Shown piece after piece: positions 47,870 to 59,288 of a stretch of DNA of 64,000 nucleotides; the first letter of the stretch is position 1, and the number at the start of each line of letters is the position of its first letter. Origin of the DNA: Theocolax elegans (Eukaryota > Arthropoda > Insecta > Hymenoptera > Cerocephalidae); assembly GCA_026168455.1 (NCBI GenBank), contig CM047426.1:66803342-66867341 (forward strand). The letters run 5' to 3'. A program made the position numbers and the translations under genes. The notes under the pieces are model-generated. The model had not been told where the DNA came from, ran no database searches, and worked only from the letters and a program-made list of their open reading frames with translations.

Positions 47870-48590
47870 TAATAAACGGAAACGGAAATTTTCTAGAACA
47901 TACTGAAGAAAACGTGCAATTAAATGACAATGAAATAAGTCACGAAATGCGTACCCCGCCGTATCTAGGTATATCGAATTTTTATTAATCTCTTTTATAA
48001 ATAATTGTAGTTATTCTTTCAATGATATAAAGTTAATCTTGGCTAAGATTGTCATAAAAATTAATTAAAATTTCTTTAATTTTTAAATTAACCAACCTAT
48101 AATTAATAAAACAGGCTCTAAACAAATTCGATTAAATGGACACGGAATTATTTCTATCGAAGAGAGCATTAGTTCAGATAATATTGGTGGTGAAAATTCG
48201 TCAGATTCATCAGAATCAATAGATTCATCCGATTCATCGGATTCATCTGATTCATCGGACTCAGAAAATGCTGACGATTCAAACGACGAAGAAAATTTTT
48301 TTCCAAATGTAGATGGGATAGGTTTACTATATCAACAGAATTATTATCTTTTGTTTTATCATTGATAGAATTACGTTGTTTAAAACCGAACAACTGCATT
48401 AAAACTATTTATAAATTAAAAAAATTTTTTCTAGATATTAAAGCTCCTTTAATAAAACATTTTTATTGCTCTTCATGCTGCCTTAAATCAAATGAAAATT
48501 TGTGTAATAAATGTAATCAAAGTGAAAACATGAGCTACTTCTTAGAAATTTCTGTTTTATCGCAATTATCTTCCATGTTTGACCGATGTC
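47870..48590 (+). pseudogene. CACTA/TNP2-like transposase N-terminal fragment
   Basis: Possible exon about 47880-47965 ends at a GTATAT donor; the next follows an acceptor (aaaacag near 48115) and has a Ser-Asp repeat (48195-48260) and acidic run. After a frame change near 48330-48345 the frame 48362-48613 reads LRCLKPNNCIKTIYKLKKFF and a Cys-rich block (YCSSCC, CNKCNQ) followed by SYFLEISVLSQLSSMF. From memory this arrangement is typical of TNP2/DUF4218-type CACTA-like transposases of insects. It is cut at about 48590 by a LINE fragment on the other strand. Confidence 0.55.
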
Positions 48591-48976
48591 AAGCATGTGT
48601 GCATCTTGTGTGATACGTTGCACCCCAAATTTAAATTCTGACGGAAAAAACGAATGATAGACCTGGGCATCATCGGCATACAGTATATAATCGCTGTGTG
48701 AATAAACTTTCGGCAGATCGTTAATATAAATAAAGGAAAGTATTGGGCCAAGAACACTGCCCTGAGGCACCCCCGCATTTATCTCGAGCCAATCCGATAA
48801 CACGCTCGTCTCACTCTACTGCATGCATGCGGCCTACAAGATACCGATAGAACCAAGTTAATACGTTATCAGAGCAACCAAATTCACACAATTTTTGTAT
48901 TAGTTTGTCAGGGTCTGGGTACTATGTCCCTTACGAAACCCTGCCTGTCTATCAACAAGAATATGATTATCCTCAA
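48591..48976 (-). pseudogene. LINE reverse transcriptase fragment A
   Basis: Minus-strand fragment of a non-LTR reverse transcriptase: upstream RQAGFRKGHST, then GVPQGSVLGP and IYINDLPK, then YADDAQVY with the catalytic YADD. In-frame stops lie between the first and second motifs. Only the central RT domain is present. Jockey/CR1/R1-type LINEs share these motifs. Confidence 0.8.
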
Positions 48977-48989
48977 GGTATTGAGAGAG

Positions 48990-50090
48990 AGAGATTGATT
49001 GATTGATTGATAACATTTATTAGGTATGGTGGGGTAAAACCCCGTATACACAAAAGAAAGTTCGACGCAAAAAGAAATTTTTACAATAGTAATAAAAAAT
49101 AAAATAATAACAATAGTTATTTACAACTAAAGCTAAATAACAAAATAAAATAAAACAAGGTAAATAAATAAAATACAAATAAAATACGCAGTAATAAAAT
49201 AACATAAAGAATAAAACAATGTGATCAACACAAAGCGCCGAAAATAAAACAAAGATAAATCCAAGATATAATTTAAATAAATTAAAAACGAATTACACGT
49301 AAAATAATATGAAAAATAAGATAAAATAAAATGAAATTAGATCCTAAAAAACCGGTACTGGAGGGCAATTTATTCCCTCGTTGTTTATCCTCGTCTCCCA
49401 AGCTTGTCGATCGAGCTCAGAAAGATAAAGTGACAGGGATGACTTAAAGGAACTAGCGAGGAGAGGGTCAAAGTTGGTGTACGGGAGGTGATTGATGAGG
49501 CGAGAGGCAGTGATGATGAAGGAATTATTAAGGGCTTTAGTTCTAGAAGGGAGATAAAAGAGGGACAAGGGTAGGTGGCGTGAGGAAGAACGGGATGAAA
49601 ATGAAGCATCGCGAATAATGAAATGACGAGCAATGTATGAAGGAGATTTATGCGAGATGACGTTAAAGGCGCAGGTAGCAATGAACAGGGATCTTCTAAG
49701 CTCGACCGACAGCCAACCTAGCTCAAGACGGTAAGGCGTAACATGTTCGCGCCACGGAATACAACCCCACACAAAACGTACGCAAGCATTTAATAGTCGC
49801 TGCAATTTTAAATTCCTAGTAGCATCCAAATCGTGGAAAACCGCGCAAGCGTAGTCAAAGTGCGGGAAAATCAGAGTCTCCACAAGGCTCTTTCTATTCC
49901 GACGTGAGAGCGCTCTTTTAAAAAATCTTAACGAATGAAGGACTCCATGAACCCGCTAAGATATAGACGCGACCTGACGAGACCAGTCCAGGGTAGGAGT
50001 AATCCAGAGACCAAGTGATTTGACCTCAGACTCATATTCTAGGACGTTATTTCCTATTGTAACCTTCGGGGCAGTGTCCAAGTCAATACG
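48990..50090 (-). pseudogene. LINE 3' end, fragment B
   Basis: A second LINE piece: the RT C-terminal region begins at about 50090 (KVTIGNNVLEYESEVKSLGLW) and continues in frame through a TAG near 49955 into the 49883-49344 segment (LIFPHFDYACAVF, RLLNACVRFVWG), then a 3' UTR with AATAAA and a (TTGA)n-type tail near 48995-49012. Its part lies after that of fragment A in the protein but 5' of it on the strand, so A and B are separate insertions. Confidence 0.75.
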
Positions 50091-50091
50091 C

Positions 50092-50131
50092 GAAGAGAGA
50101 GAGAGAGAGAGAGATAGAGAGAGAGAGAGAA
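50092..50131. repeat. (AG)n microsatellite
   Basis: Twenty AG-type dinucleotides with one interruption; it marks the 5' edge of LINE fragment B. Confidence 0.95.
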
Positions 50132-50139
50132 GTTGCACT

Positions 50140-50405
50140 ATACACACAGCATACGCGCGAACTCGTTGATCGGCTCTAGACGACGAACTCGGTGATTCCG
50201 AGTCGAGCCGTCGAGCGATACGTTTTAACCGTTTCTTTTATATTTAACAAGAGTGGTTATTTTTAATTGTTATTTCGAGCTTCTAAAAGTGAAAATTCCT
50301 GCCTCGATTTTCTGTTTCTCCAGCTTCCCGTGTAAGCTGTGGAGTTGTGCGTGTGTGTGCGGTAATCGCGATTTTGTGATAAATAAAATTGCCGCGTGGA
50401 CGCTG
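50140..50405 (+). repeat. Possible LTR end with tRNA-Arg-type primer site
   Basis: GC-richer stretch with an AATAAA (about 50379) followed by TGGCGACCGTGAC at about 50408, which from memory is the tRNA-Arg primer-binding sequence of mdg1/412- and BEL-type insect elements. No gag or pol follows and the expected terminal CA is not evident, so the call is tentative. Confidence 0.3.
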
Positions 50406-50704
50406 CTGGCGACCGTGACGATTTTTCGTTTTTAATGCATATTTATTTTAGTATTATTAAAGAGTTCAGCTTATGTTAAAAGTGTTGTTTTATTCATGTT
50501 TGGGAGCCATTCACCGTGATCCCCAGTGAATGTGTTTTAAGGCGTAATGGATTATTTACATAAAAAGAAAGAAACTGAAATTGTAAAAATTAGAAAAATG
50601 TTTATTCTTCCATCAAATTTAATCATCAGTCCAATATTCTTAAAACAAAATTATAGTGATTAAATGAGTTTAGTAAATCGTTATGGAAAGCCTGACTTAT
50701 TTAT

Positions 50705-50798
50705 CGACGCCTCGGACGAAGAAAAGCACAACTCAGATTTTTCCATTTAAAATAACATTACAAAATCTGAACTGTGCTTTTCTTCGTACGAGGCATCG
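50705..50798. mobile_element. 94-bp foldback MITE inside the Helitron
   Basis: Flanked by ttat on both sides (50701-50704 and 50799-50802). Nearly the whole insert is an inverted repeat: 37-bp arms from each end (starting CGACGCCTCG / CGATGCCTCG) match at about 32 of 37 positions around a ~20-bp centre. Taking it out with one ttat makes the Helitron frame continuous, confirming the insertion edges. Confidence 0.85.
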
Positions 50799-51415
50799 TT
50801 ATGACAATGACATGCAATCCAAATTGAAAACAAACAACAGAGAATCTAGAGGAATATGAAACTGTAATTAACAGACCAGATATTGTTGTTAAATTATTTC
50901 AAAAAAAGTCAAAGAATTTAAAAAATTGGTAGAAGGTGTTTAAGGAAAATGTGTTGCTTATACTTATGTTATTGAATTTCGAAATTGAGGTCTGCCGCAC
51001 ATGCACATCCTGTTATTTTTAGATAAAAAGGATAAAATTAATAAACCTGAAAAAGTTGATAGACTTATGCAGAAATTCCAAATGAAGATAATTATCCTCG
51101 ATTACATGATATTATAGAACAATTAAGGATACATTGTCTTTGTGGAGTGCAGAATACAAGTTCTCCCTGTATGAATAAAGACACAAAAAAATGTATGAAA
51201 AATTTTCCGTAAAGTTTCAAAAACAGAACAACATTCATCTGGTTATCCATCTAATATACGAAGAAATGATGTTAAACAAATTAGTTACAAAGGTAAAAAT
51301 TATACAAGATTAGCAGATAATCGATTTGTTGTTCCATATAACCCTTATTAGCTACTAAAATTGAATTGTCACATTAACGTAGAAGTATGTTCTACTGTAC
51401 AATACATAAAATATT

Positions 51416-51570
51416 TTGATACATAATTTATCGGGCTTTGCGAACGAATATGCTTTATTAAGCGAGACTTATAATACTCTTCGTTCACTATGGTTGGTGG
51501 AAGTCCTAGAGTATGCCTTTCCAAGAAATTAAAAAAAGAATTATAAATGGGCGTTTTCAACACAGCTCTC
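51416..51570. mobile_element. 155-bp insertion with 9-bp target duplication
   Basis: Flanked by taaaatatt at 51407-51415 and 51571-51579. The Helitron coding sequence resumes in frame across the duplicated 9-mer (…QYIKYLFKYYYKG…). No terminal inverted repeats seen, so the type is unknown. Confidence 0.65.
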
Positions 51571-53082
51571 TAAAATATTTATTTAAATATTATTATAAAG
51601 GACATGACTGTGCATTTATTGAAATACGTGATACCGATGTCACATTTAATGAAAATGTTAACAATTCCGAAAATATTAAAAAAAAAATGAACATTGCTAG
51701 TATGAAATCAAGCAGTATTTTAACAGAAGATATCAATGTCCGCCGGAAAGTATACACAGTTTATTAGAATATGCGTTGCACGAAATGTCACATTGTATAA
51801 TACGATTAACCATTCATAATAAAGGCGAGCAGGAAATTTACGTTAATGAAGGTAAAGAAAAAGAAATAAAAAATAAAAATTTAGAAACTACATTAACAGC
51901 TTATTTTAAATTAAATTAAGAGGATACTGAAGCACGCAATTTTCTATATTCCTAAATACCAATGCATTATGTATTTGATTATAAGTAAAGACATGGAATA
52001 AAAAAAAATAAACCTATATTAAGTAGAATGTATTTGGTTAATCCAGGAGATCATGAAAGCTATTTTATTAGATTGTTACTTTTACATGTCAAAGGAGTAA
52101 CTTAATATTTCCAAAATTTTATGAAGCTGCTATAGCTAAGCATTTACGTAATGAGGATCAAAAATGATATAGATGTTTAGAGGAAGCAATGCAATTACAC
52201 ATTCCTACTGCTCTTTGTCAATTATTTGCATCTAATTGCATTTTTCTCAATCCTATAAACGCAAGACATTTATATATAAAATATAAGCACTTATTTTATC
52301 ACCCAAAATTAGAGAAAAGCATTGGTGAAAACTTTAGCATTAAACACTATTGATAAAAATTTACAAATTAATAGATAATCTTTAAATGATTTTAATTTAC
52401 CATATGCGTCTATGTATATACAAGAAAATGATAATATATCAACTTTCTAGTACAAAGTAACATGTTTGATGAAGTAGAATTTAAAGTAAACTCATTAAAA
52501 AATCAACAAAAAAATATTTACGACACTGTTTCGAAATGTTTGAAAAATAAAAAGAAAAATTGCATTTTTATTGATGGACCCGGAGTTAGTGGCAAGAGTT
52601 ACTTACATAACGTTTTAATAGACAATTTGAAATTATCAGGTGTAGCATTTTTATGCGTTGCTTGGACAGGTATTGCAACCAACTTATTACGACATGATAA
52701 AACAGTGCACACAGCATTTAAATTACCACTTAATATAACAGAAAGTACAACATGTAATATAAAATCTAATTAAAAAATGGTAAAAATTTAAAAGAAGTTA
52801 AAATTATAAAATGGGATGAAATGTCTATGACATCAAAGTTTGCTTTCGAAGCAGTGAACCTACTACTTCAAGATTTATGTGATACTAAATATATGTAATA
52901 CTACTATTCGGTGGTAAAATGTTACTTGTTTCAGGAAATTTTAGACAAATGTTACCAGTTGTTCAACATGACATCCGTACGGAAGTTATAGAAAATTCTG
53001 CTAAAAATAGTTATTTATGGACCAGTTTTATGCGCATGACTCTAAATGAAAATCTGTGCATATGCGATAATGACACTATTTT

Positions 53083-53274
53083 AACACTCCGTGTGCGAAA
53101 CGCGATTTCGCGCACGCTTATTGAAAAACCTGCACGCTTGTGTTAAAAAATAGTATTCGACACACATGTGCGAGAAGATGATTTCTCCTCACATGACCTT
53201 TTCGCACTCGCTTGGCTCGTGCGTAAATCGTCCCACGAGGGAAAAATCGTATTCTCACACTAGTATCGAAATGT
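53083..53274. mobile_element. 192-bp insertion with 8-bp target duplication
   Basis: Flanked by actatttt at 53075-53082 and 53275-53282. GC-rich, with an internal palindrome (tgtgcgaaacgcg / cgcgattt-type) near 53092-53118. Interrupts the helicase domain. Clear terminal inverted repeats are not evident; 8-bp duplication would suit a hAT- or P-like MITE. Confidence 0.65.
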
Positions 53275-53960
53275 ACTATTTTCAGACAATAGTTATTAGA
53301 TGTATGCAAAGGAAAACATTGTAATAAATTTGAAGAAGACAATGAATTACTTGTAATTTCTATTAATATAGTAGCAAATGACAATGATATCATTAAAGAA
53401 ACTTTTGGTAAAGAAATAAAGTAAAATGATATCAGTAATTTAGATGATAAAGTTATATTAGCTCCTACAAACCGCGATGTGATTCAAATTCATAAAGAAA
53501 TTTTGACTATAATGGAAGGGTCAACCGTTGAATATTTAAGTATAGATATAGCAGAAGATGATAATGGAGAAAATGTAAATGTTATGATGCCTATAGAATT
53601 TAGTAATTCATTGAGTCCTAGTGGGCTGCCTCCACATAAATTAAAATTAAACATTGGTGCAATAATCATTCTTTTAAGAAATCTCAATATAACTGAAAGA
53701 TTGTGTAATGGAATAGAAATACCATTCAATATGCGTCGAAAACAATTTCCTGTTCAATTAGGATTCACAATCATATAATCATATTGGTATTTATTTATTA
53801 ACTTGAATTTTTAGCAAAGGTCAATTATACGTTGCCCTTTCAAGAGTTAAGAGCAGAAACATTTTTAAAAATTTAGTACTAAACAATGCAAAAATAGAAA
53901 TTGATAAATTAAAGAATAAGCACAAAATTTACACTAAAAATATTATATATAAAGAAATAT

Positions 53961-54413
53961 TTTAAAAAGTTGGAACGAATAAGTTATTTATATAGAAACT
54001 AAAATATTATTATATATGCATGCGCTGAAAATTACAGTGGAATTCATAACGCATTGTCACACAAAGTTGATAAAAAGCATAATAAATATAAAAAAATTAG
54101 AAAATTTAAGCAAAAAACACGGCTGCAGCATCAGCACATCTGCATGCGCTGAAAACTACAATTAAAATCATAAAGCTTTGCTGCAATAAGTTGATCAATG
54201 ATAAAATTCTCTAAACTAACACATAAATGCAAAATAACGGCAACAGCATCATGCTGTGTAAATAAATTAATAAATGTTAAATTTTTAAAAAGTTTACTCA
54301 CAACCTGCTGCAACATTTTATTAATTACTTTAATTACAACAGTAAAGAATTAAATATTCTTTGAAGAAATATATAACTCTTCAAAATATACTTTACCAGC
54401 AGAAATATATATA

Positions 54414-54450
<37 letters not shown>
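53961..54450. repeat. Diverged ~127-bp duplication and (TA)n
   Basis: Sequence starting tgcatgcgctgaaaa at about 54015 recurs at about 54142. A (TA)n tract lies at 54413-54446. Probably the 3' flank of the Helitron. Confidence 0.5.
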
Positions 54451-54451
<1 letters not shown>

Positions 54452-55380
54452 TGTAACAGTTTGGTTGCCGCACGGCTGCTCAGCGGTACGGTTAAACTTA
54501 CCGTATTTAAATAAACGTATTTTGCCCGCGTTGCGGCGGCGGTTACCTGTCCGCTCTACCAAATCTGTTAAGTGTTAGTCTGAAACCGAGTTACTGTTTC
54601 AGATAACAACCAGGTAAAAATCAAATCTGAAATTGACCGCAAAACAGGTATATCGCGTCGATCACTTGTCAACCAGAAATATACGAGCTCTTAGGATTAC
54701 GGAAGGAATCGTACGTTGGTTAAAATTCAATTACTTGAATACCGAATTGCAATGTAATGGTAAATTGAATTTATTGAAATAAATATAAAAGATAAAAAAC
54801 AAACAAAATCTGTAATTGTCGCCGAGGTCTACGCTTTTAATTACAAGTCGGTAAACGGCCGACTTATAGAAAGAGGGGGGGGGGGGAATTGCAACGTATC
54901 GGGGTTTCATAAATCTTGATACTTATATAAAAATAAGTATGTTATATGTTCGAATAAAGTACAAAAATTTCGCTTTTCAAATTCGGCTTGCGGTTGTTTG
55001 AAGGTATAATCTATATTTATATATTAAAAATATAATTTTTCTCGCCCAGGCAAAAGTTTTTAAATTAATATAGAATTTTGTCGGTCTTGCTGAGCTAACG
55101 TATAACGACTCTAAGAAGTCCAAGTTGCTCGCTCGAAAAGGCACGACAATTCGCCGCGTATCAATCCCGAGGACAACATTATGAAGGCCACAAGCCGCCA
55201 GACATAAACCAAAAGAAGAAGCAAATAAAATACTAATGATGAGTTCTGGCAGACAGAAAAGAGATTGTAAAACTACTGGGAAAAAACGTAAAAGGAAACC
55301 TTTGCACCGATCATTTGATGAGAAACGTGTAAGGCATCAAGTTTGGTTTGTTTTACAAGAATTTTGTCGATTTTACCTTC
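54451..55380. other. Unassigned GC-richer segment, LTR-like start
   Basis: Begins TGTAACAGTTTGG, which looks like an LTR start, but no partner copy is seen. Contains a small hairpin (ctgaaac..gtttcag near 54580-54602) and a run of 12 G at 54875-54886. A 55-codon basic open frame (55236-55403, KKRKRK near its middle) overlaps the minisatellite edge and is probably not a gene. Confidence 0.35.
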
Positions 55381-55389
55381 AAATAACCT

Positions 55390-55690
55390 TCACTATGAGG
55401 TGATGGAGTCAAACGGACCACGGATTCGGAATCGGCGACCTCAAAAACATATATGTATACTGTTAAACCTTGGTTGCCGTTAATTTTGTAAATTTGACCT
55501 TGACCTGACCTTGACTTTGAGGTGATGGGGTCAAACGGACCACGGATTCGGATTCGACGACCTCAAAAACATATATGTATAATGTTAAACCTTGGTTGCC
55601 GTTAATTTTGTAAATTTGACCTTGACCTGACCTTGACCCTGAGGTGATGGGGCCAAATGGTCCACGGATTCGGAATCAGCGACCTCAGAA
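55390..55690. repeat. 122-bp minisatellite (~2.4 copies)
   Basis: The landmark tgatggggtcaaacggacc recurs at 55401, 55523 and 55645. The junction between copies carries tgaccttgacctgaccttga (55495 and 55617). Confidence 0.9.
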
Positions 55691-55876
55691 ACATAAGGTA
55701 TATATGGCCTGGTCCGTGGGTTCTGACATTTTTTTTTATTAGTAGTATAATAAATAAATTAAAATAGTATAATTGTTTTTTTTACTTATAATAAACCGCA
55801 AACCCCACTACAAATCTAATACATAAATAAATAAACATGCCTATATACAAATAATGATTTGACCTACTTTTAATTA
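55691..55876. other. AT-rich DNA 3' of the gypsy integrase
   Basis: Expected site of the element's polypurine tract and 3' LTR, but neither is recognisable. Confidence 0.4.
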
Positions 55877-57438
55877 TTATCTATCCAAATCAGTGCGTAT
55901 GGCACCACTACGTTCGCATGAAAGAGGTGGATGGTATTTTTTAAGATCCTTACGATTATAACGACCAACAAATTTACTTGGATTACTTACTTCGATCAAC
56001 TCATAAGCGTTTTCATTAAAAACACGCGCAACGCGGTATGGTCCATAAAAAATGTGGAAGAATTTGTCGATGGTCTTATTGAGTGCATTCGACTGTTTTG
56101 GAACCTTTAAAAGTACGAGGTCACCCATATCAAACGGATTACTTTTACACACTTTTTGACGTGCTCTTTGTTTTTCATGCGCCTTTATTGATCTCTCCCT
56201 TGCAATTTCAATCATAATTTCGTGCGGTTCATCTATATTTGCCGGAAAAGCAATTAATGACCTTATTTTACTAGCCGGAGACTTCCCAAAATGCAAGTGG
56301 TATGGAGTATACCCTGTAACGCAGTGCGTGGTAAGATTAAGTAACTGCTCGATTTCCGGAACGTACCTAGCTCAAGCCGAATGTTTCACGGTACAAAATG
56401 TCCTAAAAAATCGGCCCAATTCACGCATTATTCTTTCCGATGGGTTACTTTGCGGATGCCGCACAAAACAGAAAACTGCTTAAACGCCGTTTTTTTTATA
56501 AAATCGATCCATTTTAAGCTAGAAAATTGAGTTCCGTAATCGCTTAGAACGCGTTTTACTATGCCGAATTCTGTAAAATAATTTTCCATACATTTGATCG
56601 TTGCCGTGGTTGTAGCGCGTCGAAGGAGATATAATTTTACTAACCGGGAAAATACATCCAACACGACAAGAATATATTCAACTCCGCGAATCGAACGAGG
56701 CAACGGTCCATAAAAATCAACCGCGAGGAGCTGTCCAGGTTTATCAGCAACTACAGGCAAAAATGGTCCCGCGGTATTTTTATTGGCCGCCTTAACTCTT
56801 TGACAGAGATTACAGCGAAGAATGAACTTTTTAACTTGTGACCGCATACCCCTCCACCAAAAATATTCATTAAGAGCGCAAAATGTTTTAAAGACCCCGA
56901 CGTGTCCACATTGCTTATGTATGGTCGAAATAAGAACATTAGTTAGTTTTGCAGGAATGACAATGCGCCACTTCATCTCTGTTAAACCTTTATAAAATAA
57001 TATGCCATCGTGCATACAAAATAAAGCATTAGCTTGTGTTTCGATACTCTGTTTATATTCAGATATTGTCGAGTCCAATTCTTGGAATTCAACGATTCGA
57101 TTTAAATCCGGAACCCAAAAGTTTATAGACTTAATTGCGGCTATTAGTGTTACTGGCGGTTTGTGAATAATATTATAATTAATTAGCGGAGACATATCTT
57201 CTTTGTCAACATTATTATGAAACGTTCGACTATAATAGTCAGCAATTACATTATCTTTACCTTTACAATAAGAAATCGTGTATGAATAATTCTGAAGAAC
57301 GAGAAACCATCTCATTAATCGCGCAGTATAATATTGCGACTTTAATAAAAATACAAGGGCCTTATTATCTGTAATAATACGAAAAGGCCGACCTAATAAA
57401 AATTAACGAAGTTTCACGACTGCGAAAACGACCGCTAG
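55877..57438 (-). pseudogene. RNase H end and integrase, broken
   Basis: After a TAG at 57439-57441 the same pol continues with FRIITDNKALVF and then the 57315-56428 frame. Integrase has HHCC (HKQCGH, CNLCQR), catalytic Asp in AVDFYGPLP and Asp in LSDYGTQF. A frameshift near 56430-56460 moves the segment carrying the catalytic Glu (ERIMRELGRFF) to another frame. The 56296-55877 frame (139 codons) covers the C-terminal domain (GPYRVARVFNENAYELIEV). Confidence 0.8.
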
Positions 57439-59200
57439 CTACTCGAGCTCCGTGCTCGAATAATTCTTTTCGTACTGCGTAATACATCGAGAGATTAACG
57501 CGATTATTTGTTGATTTCCATTGTCGTCTATTTGAAATAGCACGGCGCTAATACCTTTATAACTAGCATCCGTTTGAAGATGAAATTCCCTATCTGTTCG
57601 GTAATGACTCAATAAAACGTCTTCACAAAAAGCATTTTTTATTTTTATAAAAGCATCATCGTGTTCGCTGCACCATACAAATTTTTCCTTACTACTCAAT
57701 AATGATCGCAAAGGATGTAGTAAATATGAAAACTTATCATTAAATCTCCGATAGTACGCACAAACACCAATAACCTGTTGCAATTCCTTTCGCGATCGAG
57801 GTGTAGGAAGTTCGCGTATTGCACGCACGCGTTCAGGATCCGGACGCACACCGCTCGTTGATAAAATGAAACTTAGAAAAGGGATCTCTTTTTGACAAAA
57901 TAAAGTCTTTTTTAGCTTTAACTTCAAACCCGACCGCCGGATAACGTTCCAAAATAATCGCAAATGACGTAAGTGATCTTCAAAGCTTTGTGATTTAATT
58001 ACGCCGTCATCAACATAAAGCATTAAAAATTCTCTGAAACGAATGTCATTTGAAAATAAGAGCGTAAGCGCACGAATAAATTCGGCCCCCGATACCTTTA
58101 TCCCGAACGGTACCACACAATATTGTAAAACATGACCATTTATCATAAGCACAGTATACTTTCGCGATTCCGGGTGCAACATCAGCTGATGGTAACCCTC
58201 AGTAAAATCTGAGACGCTGTAAAATTCAATACCTGCGTGAGCTTGCAACAAGTCCTCCGACTTTTGTGGCGACTCGTTATCGTTCTTTAAATATTTATTT
58301 AGCTCCCGTGCGTCGAGACATATTCGTACTGAGTCATCGCTCTTTTTCACTACTCGTGCCGGATTACAGAACGGACTACTAGCAGGCTCAATAACGCCAT
58401 TTTTTAGCAATCGATCTATTTCCCGATTAACAGCCTCTCTATAAGTAATCGGAATAGGATAAGATTTTCGTATGATGGGTTTCGGATTCGTTAATTTTAA
58501 ATAACATTGATAGTTCCTTAAAAGTCCTGGTTTGTCGGAAAATATATCCCGAAATTCCAAAATTAATTCACGAAGTTGCGTCTTCTCTTTATCATATATT
58601 GTTACGATAGATTTAATTTTTTCGTTTACTTGTGTCTCAAAATCATCGGTGTTCCGAGATAGAAAGCATGCGTCATCCACCGCCTCAAGATAAGCTTTCT
58701 CTGGAACGCCATTACTACTCTCTTGAAACGCGGTATGACTCTCTCGGCAAACCAAAGAAATATTTGACACTAATTTTATACCTTCATATGTGTTCGGGGT
58801 TACTGCAGAAAAACTAACACTTGGCTCCGTAATTATTATATTTTTAACTCGAAAAGTTTTATTCTGAAAATCTATAGCCGCATTGTTTAAATTAAGCCAA
58901 TCAGAACCAATTATAATGTCATAGCAAAGTCGGGGAACTACTAAAAATATACTTTTACATGTTATCTCTTCCATAATAAAATCAATAGAAATTTGTTTTT
59001 TTATGCGCAACGATTTACACCCAAATGCGGACATAAACAAATTTGTAACCGGCAATGACGCAATATTCATAGTCTTATTTAAAAGTAAATATAAACTTTC
59101 AGATATACAAGTCGCGCTACTCACGGTATCTATTAAACATTCGATTTCTTCCGTACCGATTTTATCTAATACACGCGGACACCGTATCTCTGATTTTCCT
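57439..59200 (-). pseudogene. Protease-reverse transcriptase-RNase H segment
   Basis: Frame is -1 relative to gag and extends upstream of the GTG at 59124. The protease active site reads DTVSS instead of DTG-S/A, so the catalytic loop glycine is replaced. Reverse transcriptase looks intact: SDFTEGYHQL (first Asp), VPFGIKVSGAEF, LYVDDGVIKS (YVDD), LSFILSTSGVRPDP. RNase H begins with LQTDASYKGISAVLF and ends at a stop straight after STELE where the family continues. Confidence 0.85.
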
Positions 59201-59288
59201 TTTGCACTATATTCATTAGTCGAACCGTCTATATCATACGCAAGGTCCTTAGACTCGATCTCTGAGTCACAACTCGCCGCCGGACCTT

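Larger units (their letters stand above)
50560..53960 (+). pseudogene. Helitron Rep-helicase pseudogene
   Basis: Degenerate but recognisable across about 3.4 kb in shifting frames. N-terminal Helitron-like domain: ILPSN, NRYGKPDLF, then TMTCNPN after an insertion; the two-His Rep motif as LPHMHIL (about 51000); a CLCGVQNTSSPC block. Pif1-type helicase: Walker A GPGVSGKSYL (about 52580), Walker B KWDEMSM (about 52810), LVSGNFRQMLPV (about 52925), then LSPSGLPPHKLKLNIGA, ITERLCNGI and the last motif GQLYVALSRVK (about 53830). Helitrons replicate by a rolling-circle mechanism; this copy has many stops and frameshifts and three small insertions. The terminal hairpin and CTRR end were not located. 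Confidence 0.85.

Noticed and set aside
55236..55403. 55-codon basic frame with KKRKRK
   Set aside because: Short, overlaps a minisatellite, no homology recognised.
54451..55730. 3' LTR of the minus-strand gypsy element
   Set aside because: Its TGTAACAG end does not match the TGTGAAAA end next to the element's primer-binding site.
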